A DNA stretch of 64,000 nucleotides from Glandiceps talaboti (lineage: Eukaryota; Hemichordata; Enteropneusta; Spengelidae): positions 18,423,625-18,487,624 of the forward strand of contig NC_135557.1 of assembly GCF_964340395.1 (NCBI RefSeq), read 5' to 3'. Positions 61,101 to 64,000 of the stretch are shown here, piece after piece (position 1 is the first letter of the stretch; each line of letters begins with the position of its first letter). The position numbers were made by a program, and so were the translations under genes. Below the pieces are notes generated by a model. It was not told the DNA's origin, did no database searches, and saw only the letters and a program-made list of their open reading frames with translations.

Positions 61101-63945
61101 TTGAAAATATTAACCATGTATGCAAGTATTGCTACTTTTTCATTGTATGATGTTTATATGAGGGATTTGATTTTTAATTCAAAAGTAATATATGACTCAA
61201 AATCCAATTTTTGCTCCTATGGGAGTAACTGATATACTGCTAGGCAAAGTTTGTGATAAGTTAGTTAAAGCAACATTAATATATTTGTACAAAAACTTTG
61301 TATGACTTACAATGAACGCTAAGTTGGATTGGATCTGATTCCACTACATTGCCACTGAATTGGTCATTCCTGCCTTTACATGTGTATATATCCTGGTTAT
61401 GGTATGGAGTCAATGTAATGGTGAGCTGTTGTGTAGTGACTTTGCCATTATCATCTCCATTTGATTGTTCAGCAGATCCCATTGTCTCTCCTTCACTTTC
61501 ACTCCACAATTCACCATTCTTATACCAGGAGATAGTAGCTACTGGATTACTACTTTCTGTTGTGCAGGTCAATGTTAAGGTCATGTCTTCTTGTACTGGA
61601 TTTAACTTGTCAGCTGATAGGGACACTTGCAAAGGGGGAACTGGAAAAGTATAAATATATAATGAATGAGGATAAGGAGGTCACTTGCATGTTATTAGTT
61701 TGCCGTCAGTTATGTGAAAGGTGTCTGTCAACTTGTTCTTGTTCAATTTATCTGGAACTTTACCTCTGCTACAAAAAATAAATAAATAAAAAGATAGTGA
61801 TAAATAAATAGATATGCCACAGTGAAAAACTTCCGTTCCTAACTCAGTGACTGCAGGTCTCAGTACAGAATTTGTCATAAATCATGCCCTCTTTTTTGAC
61901 TCCCAACTAGCACAGGGACAATGAGAATAACCCATGTATCTGTCTGCCTATGCAACTACATCATTTCCCACATCCACATTTCATCTGCAACCAAACCTGG
62001 TACAATTATTTGGTACTACAGTTACATACATGTGCATGTCCTTTAATTTTGTGACCTTAACATTTATAGCAGATGTGAGCAGCAATATTTTATGGCCATA
62101 GGATGACTTTTTGTTTCGAGTAGATATCAAATTCTGCATGATTTTGAAATTATTTGTCACAACCATATTTTATCCATCAGTTGACAACATATTGTTGGTT
62201 CTATGGCTTCAAAAATAGAAGACTTCTCTTTCTGATAATGAACAAATCAAGATACAGAAACAAATCTCATACTACTGTACCTTGTTAATGTTTCTTTAAT
62301 TTTGATATCAATGGCATTGCAACAGTAGACACCTAATTACTGTTTGGCCTCCCAGCATATGCGATTCAGAAACCTGAAATGATTCAGTATTCTGCAGCTC
62401 GTTTAGTTATTAGAGAGAAGTGTAATCACCTTACCCCTTTTCTCAAAGTGTTACACTGGCTACCAGTACAACACCGTACAGAATTTAAAATTCTCTGCTT
62501 AACATTCAAAGTAATTCATGGTTTTGTACCTGGCTATCTTAGTTGGTTACTTACCTGTCGTAGCCCCATACGTGTTTTACGCAGTAACTCACGGAATGAA
62601 ATTTACTTACACCAACCACTCAGCAATACTGCTTATTATGGTGACAGAGCATTCTCAATTTGTGTCCCACACTTGTGGAATGCTCTGCCATCGTATCTGC
62701 AGAGTGTCACTACATTCCAGGCATTTAAATCAGGTCTCAAGACCTATTTCTTCAATGAGACTTTTGCTTGAGTCTGTTTTTGTACTCGTTTTTCTGTGCT
62801 TTGTAAAGCGCATTGTGATAGTTATATGGAATGCGCTATATAAGAAAATTAGATTAGATTAATTTCATGGCGACTCCTCTATCATGAAACTGGTAGATTA
62901 TTTTTATACAAATATTAAGTTGTATACTCACAGTAGACATTAATTCCTTGGTTTGCTGACTCTACTTTTGTATTCATAGGAAATTGACTGTTTCTTGCAT
63001 GACATTGAAATCTTACACCATTGTGAGATTGGCTTAAGGTGATATGTAGTTCCTGTCTTGTTTTTTCACCACCATTGTCACTGTCACTGGTTGTGGAAGT
63101 CTTTATGGTTTCTATTGTAGAACTTGTCAGAGATACATCATTCTTAAACCAAGATATGTCAGCATGTGGATTACTACTTTCTGTTTCACAAACCAATATC
63201 AAGGTATTGCCACTCTTAACAGGATTAGTGTACCCAGTAAGTGTCACAGACGATGGTTTAACTAGATTTAAAAGAAGTGGAAAACAGTAACAGTTTATTG
63301 AAAATACATTCCTTGATGTAACACATTCCAGATAAATTTGGACGCACCAAAGACTTTTATGTCATTCACAATATTACAGTGCAGAAATTTGATAACTTCA
63401 TCCATGTTACCATTTCCTTTAATAAAGATTTTTATTGACATATTTTTCATTCTAATGTGGTCTACTTACAATACACATTTCCTTAACGATTGGTTGTACT
63501 TCATTTGTATTGTGCAATGTACTTACAATGCACTACGACCTAGCACATCTTCATTTAAATTCCTGTATTTATAAAGATTCCATTTGACATATTCTTCATA
63601 CAAATGTAATATACTTACAATATACTGTGATCTCCTTGTTGGCAGATTGTACTTCATAAGTACTGTAATGACTATTCTTTGCTTTACATTGGTACCGTGC
63701 TCCATTGTGACTTGGCTTTAGAGTGATCTCCAACTCCTGTTTCCTTTCTTGCCCATTATATTCACCATTAGAATCCTGTACAGTATTTGTACTCTCACCA
63801 TTACCACTACTCCATGGATTACCATTCTTATACCAGGATATCTCAGCTGCTGGATTACTACTTCCTGTTGTACAAGTCAGAGTTAATGTCTCATCTTCTT
63901 TTCTAGGTGATGAATATCCACTGATAGTTACAGATGTGGGAGGAA
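44772..63945 (-). CDS. Receptor gene 2: Ig / FN3 / TM / tyrosine pseudokinase, complete 3' end (5' end beyond right edge)
   Basis: The visible exons in transcript order are 63619-63945, 62932-63261, 61311-61640, 59869-60165, 56836-57132, 50460-50696, 49939-50082, 49164-49217, 48835-48917, 48511-48730, 47766-47876, 47385-47551, 46614-46736, 46012-46123, 45589-45676, 45237-45336 and 44772-44840. They form one open frame of 1030 codons including the stop. It is a paralogue of gene 1, exon for exon. The kinase-like domain is complete: VAIK, alphaC Glu, HRY, QFG, MAPE and KRPTF can all be read, so only the catalytic residues are lost. The cytoplasmic part has YEDI, YENV, YINF and YANL. It probably acts as a signalling scaffold at the plasma membrane, possibly phosphorylated by a partner kinase. 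Confidence 0.9.
45237..45336 (-). CDS. Gene 2: C-lobe subdomain XI
   Basis: This 100-nt exon (phase 2 to 0) has [18 protein letters not shown]. The RP of RPTF is the invariant arginine motif of subdomain XI. It ends at a GTGAGT donor. Confidence 0.92.
45589..45676 (-). CDS. Gene 2: C-lobe alphaG exon
   Basis: This 88-nt exon (phase 1 to 2) has [20 protein letters not shown], the usual PYxG segment and alphaG of RTKs, then KPPQCGPQ. Confidence 0.9.
45817..45914. repeat. (TGTA)n(TGTC)n microsatellite
   Basis: This array lies in the gene 2 intron between the alphaF and alphaG exons. Confidence 0.95.
46012..46123 (-). CDS. Gene 2: APE and alphaF exon
   Basis: This 112-nt exon (phase 0 to 1) has [11 protein letters not shown] (P+1 loop and APE) and [20 protein letters not shown]. 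The structural Asp of alphaF (SDVWSFG) is kept, so the fold should be intact. Confidence 0.95.
46614..46736 (-). CDS. Gene 2: catalytic-loop exon with HRY and QFG
   Basis: This 123-nt phase 0 exon reads [24 protein letters not shown] and KRFFAKTK. The substitutions of gene 1 recur at every catalytic position, as do the FF pair and the exon length. Confidence 0.95.
47031..47202. repeat. Four-part compound tetranucleotide array
   Basis: TGTC, TGCC, TGCA and TGTA blocks follow in order, each differing from the last by one base. It lies in the gene 2 intron before the catalytic-loop exon. Confidence 0.97.
47385..47551 (-). CDS. Gene 2: pseudokinase hinge and alphaE
   Basis: This 167-nt exon (phase 1 to 0) has [18 protein letters not shown], then [19 protein letters not shown], which leads directly into HRY in the next exon. 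Confidence 0.92.
47766..47876 (-). CDS. Gene 2: pseudokinase alphaC helix
   Basis: This 111-nt phase 1-1 exon has [12 protein letters not shown] with the alphaC Glu, then NVIDILGCC. The donor is GTAAGT. Confidence 0.92.
48511..48730 (-). CDS. Gene 2: pseudokinase N-lobe
   Basis: This 220-nt exon (phase 0 to 1) has the glycine-loop position reading [11 protein letters not shown], with the first and third Gly replaced by His, then VAIKM with the beta3 Lys. The same pattern in gene 1 suggests the change predates the duplication. Confidence 0.9.
48835..48917 (-). CDS. Gene 2: juxtamembrane exon 2 (YENV)
   Basis: This 83-nt exon (phase 1 to 0) contains [14 protein letters not shown] fits the GRB2 SH2 consensus YxN. 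It matches the middle-gene exon 17360-17439. Confidence 0.82.
49083..49152. repeat. (TA)n microsatellite
   Basis: Preceded by short GAGA and GTGT tracts, ending just before the donor of juxtamembrane exon 1 of gene 2 (49163). Confidence 0.97.
49164..49217 (-). CDS. Gene 2: juxtamembrane exon 1 (YEDI)
   Basis: This 54-nt phase 1-1 exon encodes [22 protein letters not shown] resembles Src-family SH2 ligand motifs (YEEI type). Confidence 0.82.
49443..49552. repeat. (GGAC)n / (CATA)n microsatellite
   Basis: GGAC, CATG, CATA and CA tracts end exactly where the SINE begins. Confidence 0.95.
49553..49905 (+). mobile_element. tRNA-derived SINE, full length
   Basis: The tRNA-like head has a box-A-like GGAATGGTTAGCG and box B GGTTCGAGCCC. 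The body is about 240 bp and the tail AATGCGCTTTGAGCACG...TATAAGAACCCAACATTATTATT. It sits at the end of a CATA microsatellite. It is not a functional tRNA. Confidence 0.8.
49939..50082 (-). CDS. Gene 2: transmembrane exon
   Basis: This 144-nt phase 1-1 exon has a Ser-rich stalk, a hydrophobic run [19 protein letters not shown], and the stop-transfer [10 protein letters not shown]. Confidence 0.9.
50460..50696 (-). CDS. Gene 2: membrane-proximal Cys-containing domain
   Basis: This 237-nt phase 1-1 exon has [27 protein letters not shown] and [11 protein letters not shown]. It lies after a 6.1-kb intron filled with repeats. Confidence 0.87.
51115..51149. repeat. (CTCA)n microsatellite
   Basis: About nine units in a gene 2 intron. 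Confidence 0.95.
51223..51440 (-). mobile_element. SINE of the same family, 5'-truncated
   Basis: On the minus strand the sequence repeats the 3' half of 49553-49905 (GGGGACCTGGTAGG..., CTCCCCAGGGAGTT, GCGCTTTGAGCACCCAG, TATAAGAACCAACATTATTA). Confidence 0.8.
51840..51960. repeat. Repeat fragment, inverted copy at 55990-56090
   Basis: GTGCAGGGGCATATGGG, TTCGTGTGAAAT and CATGTTAATTTT recur on the opposite strand near 56000. The family is unknown. Confidence 0.5.
53296..53391. repeat. Imperfect hairpin, MITE-like
   Basis: GTACGAGACAAAGTGACAC and its inverted partner GTGTCACTTCATCTCATAC bound a GC-rich centre (CCCCCAGGGGAGAGGTCACC). Confidence 0.55.
54895..54981 (+). other. Splice-flanked open segment on the plus strand
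   Basis: TTTAG and GTAAGT bound an open segment reading [17 protein letters not shown] then NYKLHDYIC. The quality is exon-like and the orientation opposite to gene 2, in whose intron it lies. No partner exon was identified, so it may be a relic of another gene. Confidence 0.3.
55440..55620. repeat. Repeat fragment related to 24110-24260 and 28500-28660
   Basis: The GGGAGGGTCA...TTTT, GATTTCCTC and CTGxAGGCTCCCT blocks match the ends of the two 4.5-kb duplication copies, so those ends hold a dispersed repeat. Confidence 0.5.
56130..56232 (+). mobile_element. SINE head, fragment
   Basis: AGTGAAATGGTTATAGAGC (box-A-like) and GTGTTCGAGACCC (box-B-like) lie about 65 bp apart. The region around them is otherwise unremarkable intron. 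Confidence 0.5.
56836..57132 (-). CDS. Gene 2: fibronectin type III domain
   Basis: This 297-nt phase 1-1 exon has [24 protein letters not shown] and [11 protein letters not shown]. It is strongly conserved with gene 1 exon 8, with one extra codon near the start. Confidence 0.92.
57870..58116 (+). mobile_element. tRNA-Leu/Ser-like SINE
   Basis: Box A GTGGCCGAGTGGTTAAACC and box B GGGGTTCGAACCCC define a class II tRNA-like head. The body includes TTTTCCCCGGGTACTCCGG, a block common in invertebrate SINEs. The fold-back element begins where it ends. Confidence 0.8.
58440..59240 (+). pseudogene. Non-LTR reverse transcriptase C-terminal fragment, interrupted
   Basis: [19 protein letters not shown]..., NTRQKAQGN and [11 protein letters not shown] match the usual C-terminal end of LINE ORF2 proteins, and [12 protein letters not shown]...SFKRSLK completes it about 410 bp later. 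The two parts are split by an insertion at 58724-59139. No catalytic domain is present. Confidence 0.7.
58717..59139. mobile_element. Insertion with 7-bp target duplication ACAGGTG
   Basis: ACAGGTG at 58717-58723 and 59133-59139 brackets about 409 bp that interrupts the reverse-transcriptase frame. Removing one copy plus the insert leaves the frame continuous. No clear terminal inverted repeats were found. Confidence 0.55.
59869..60165 (-). CDS. Gene 2: Ig domain (matches gene 1 Ig 6)
   Basis: This 297-nt phase 1-1 exon encodes an I-set domain with ATLICEI, ITWYKDG and [12 protein letters not shown] fold-back element starts about 200 bp downstream in the next intron. Confidence 0.92.
60211..60330. 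repeat. Imperfect hairpin, MITE-like
   Basis: AACAATAAT..., CCCATAATGG and AAGCAAACTTGA are mirrored by CCATTATGG-like, GCAAAGTTTGTTTGAG and ATTGTTATG. It lies about 45 bp upstream of the last gene 2 Ig exon. Confidence 0.5.
61311..61640 (-). CDS. Gene 2: Ig domain (matches gene 1 Ig 5)
   Basis: This 330-nt phase 1-1 exon has [14 protein letters not shown] and DIYTCKGRN. The highest divergence from gene 1 is in the C'-D region (ELWSESEGE against VLWSPSDGE). Confidence 0.92.
62341..62866 (+). mobile_element. 5'-truncated CR1/L2-like LINE 3' end
   Basis: An open frame to 62771 has the ORF2 C-terminal signature: [43 protein letters not shown] and [10 protein letters not shown]. It ends with a TTGTAAAGCGCATTGTGATAG...GCGCTATATAAGA terminus and short ATTAGATTAGA repeats, typical of this LINE class. 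Confidence 0.88.
62932..63261 (-). CDS. Gene 2: Ig domain (matches gene 1 Ig 4)
   Basis: This 330-nt phase 1-1 exon has LILVCET, ISWFKND and VRFQCHARN. The acceptor is TCTAG and the donor GTGAGT. A LINE end lies in the following intron. Confidence 0.92.
63619..63945 (-). CDS. Gene 2: Ig domain (matches gene 1 Ig 3)
   Basis: This 327-nt phase 1-1 exon has [14 protein letters not shown] and ARYQCKAKN. It is the most 5' exon of gene 2 visible here. Two more Ig exons and a signal exon are expected to the right, by analogy with gene 1. Confidence 0.92.
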
Positions 63946-64000
63946 CTGAAAGATTTAGTTTAAAAATTATTTGATTAGCAAATACAATGATCATTACGAT

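Overview
This window is animal nuclear DNA: AT-rich, intron-rich, with GT-AG exons, many microsatellites and fragments of LINEs, SINEs and LTR elements. The gene content (immunoglobulin/fibronectin receptors with an RTK-like intracellular domain) and the repeats suggest a marine invertebrate, perhaps an invertebrate deuterostome such as a hemichordate or amphioxus. The phylum is inference and not secure. All convincing genes are on the minus strand and form one tandem cluster of related receptors.

Region 1 (9172 down to 12, running off the left edge). Receptor gene 1 has a signal-peptide exon, six single-exon Ig domains, an FN3 domain, a Cys-containing membrane-proximal domain, a TM segment, tyrosine-bearing juxtamembrane exons and a tyrosine-kinase-like domain up to the QFG segment. 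Region 2 (about 9.2-18.5 kb) is intergenic. It includes 11.5-15.1 kb, a copy of the sequence around and beyond the 3' end of gene 2, and an inverted copy of one juxtamembrane exon.

Region 3 (33737 down to about 17327). The middle gene has a signal exon and two V-set plus C-type Ig modules made by a tandem duplication of about 4.5 kb. It also has the family's membrane-proximal domain, TM segment and one juxtamembrane exon, but no kinase exons. Its TM exon has a length that breaks the reading frame. The first intron holds a young non-autonomous LTR element (29617-32388). Region 4 (33.8-44.7 kb) is intergenic, with a second signal exon at 35.5 kb, a perfect palindrome carrying hammerhead-ribozyme-like cores inside TA repeats, two MITE-like elements and a 59-bp minisatellite.

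Region 5 (right edge down to 44772). Receptor gene 2 is a close paralogue of gene 1, complete at its 3' end and starting beyond the right edge. Its introns carry SINEs, a CR1/L2-like LINE end and a fold-back element.

The main result concerns the intracellular domains of genes 1 and 2. Both keep the beta3 lysine, and where visible the alphaC glutamate and APE. Both lack the HRD aspartate (HRY), the catalytic-loop asparagine (H) and the DFG aspartate (QFG), and have FF where related RTKs have the activation-loop YY pair. With several YxN motifs and an ITAM-like tail in gene 2, they look like catalytically dead scaffold receptors. The middle gene would be a kinase-less relative, either a decoy or a decaying copy.
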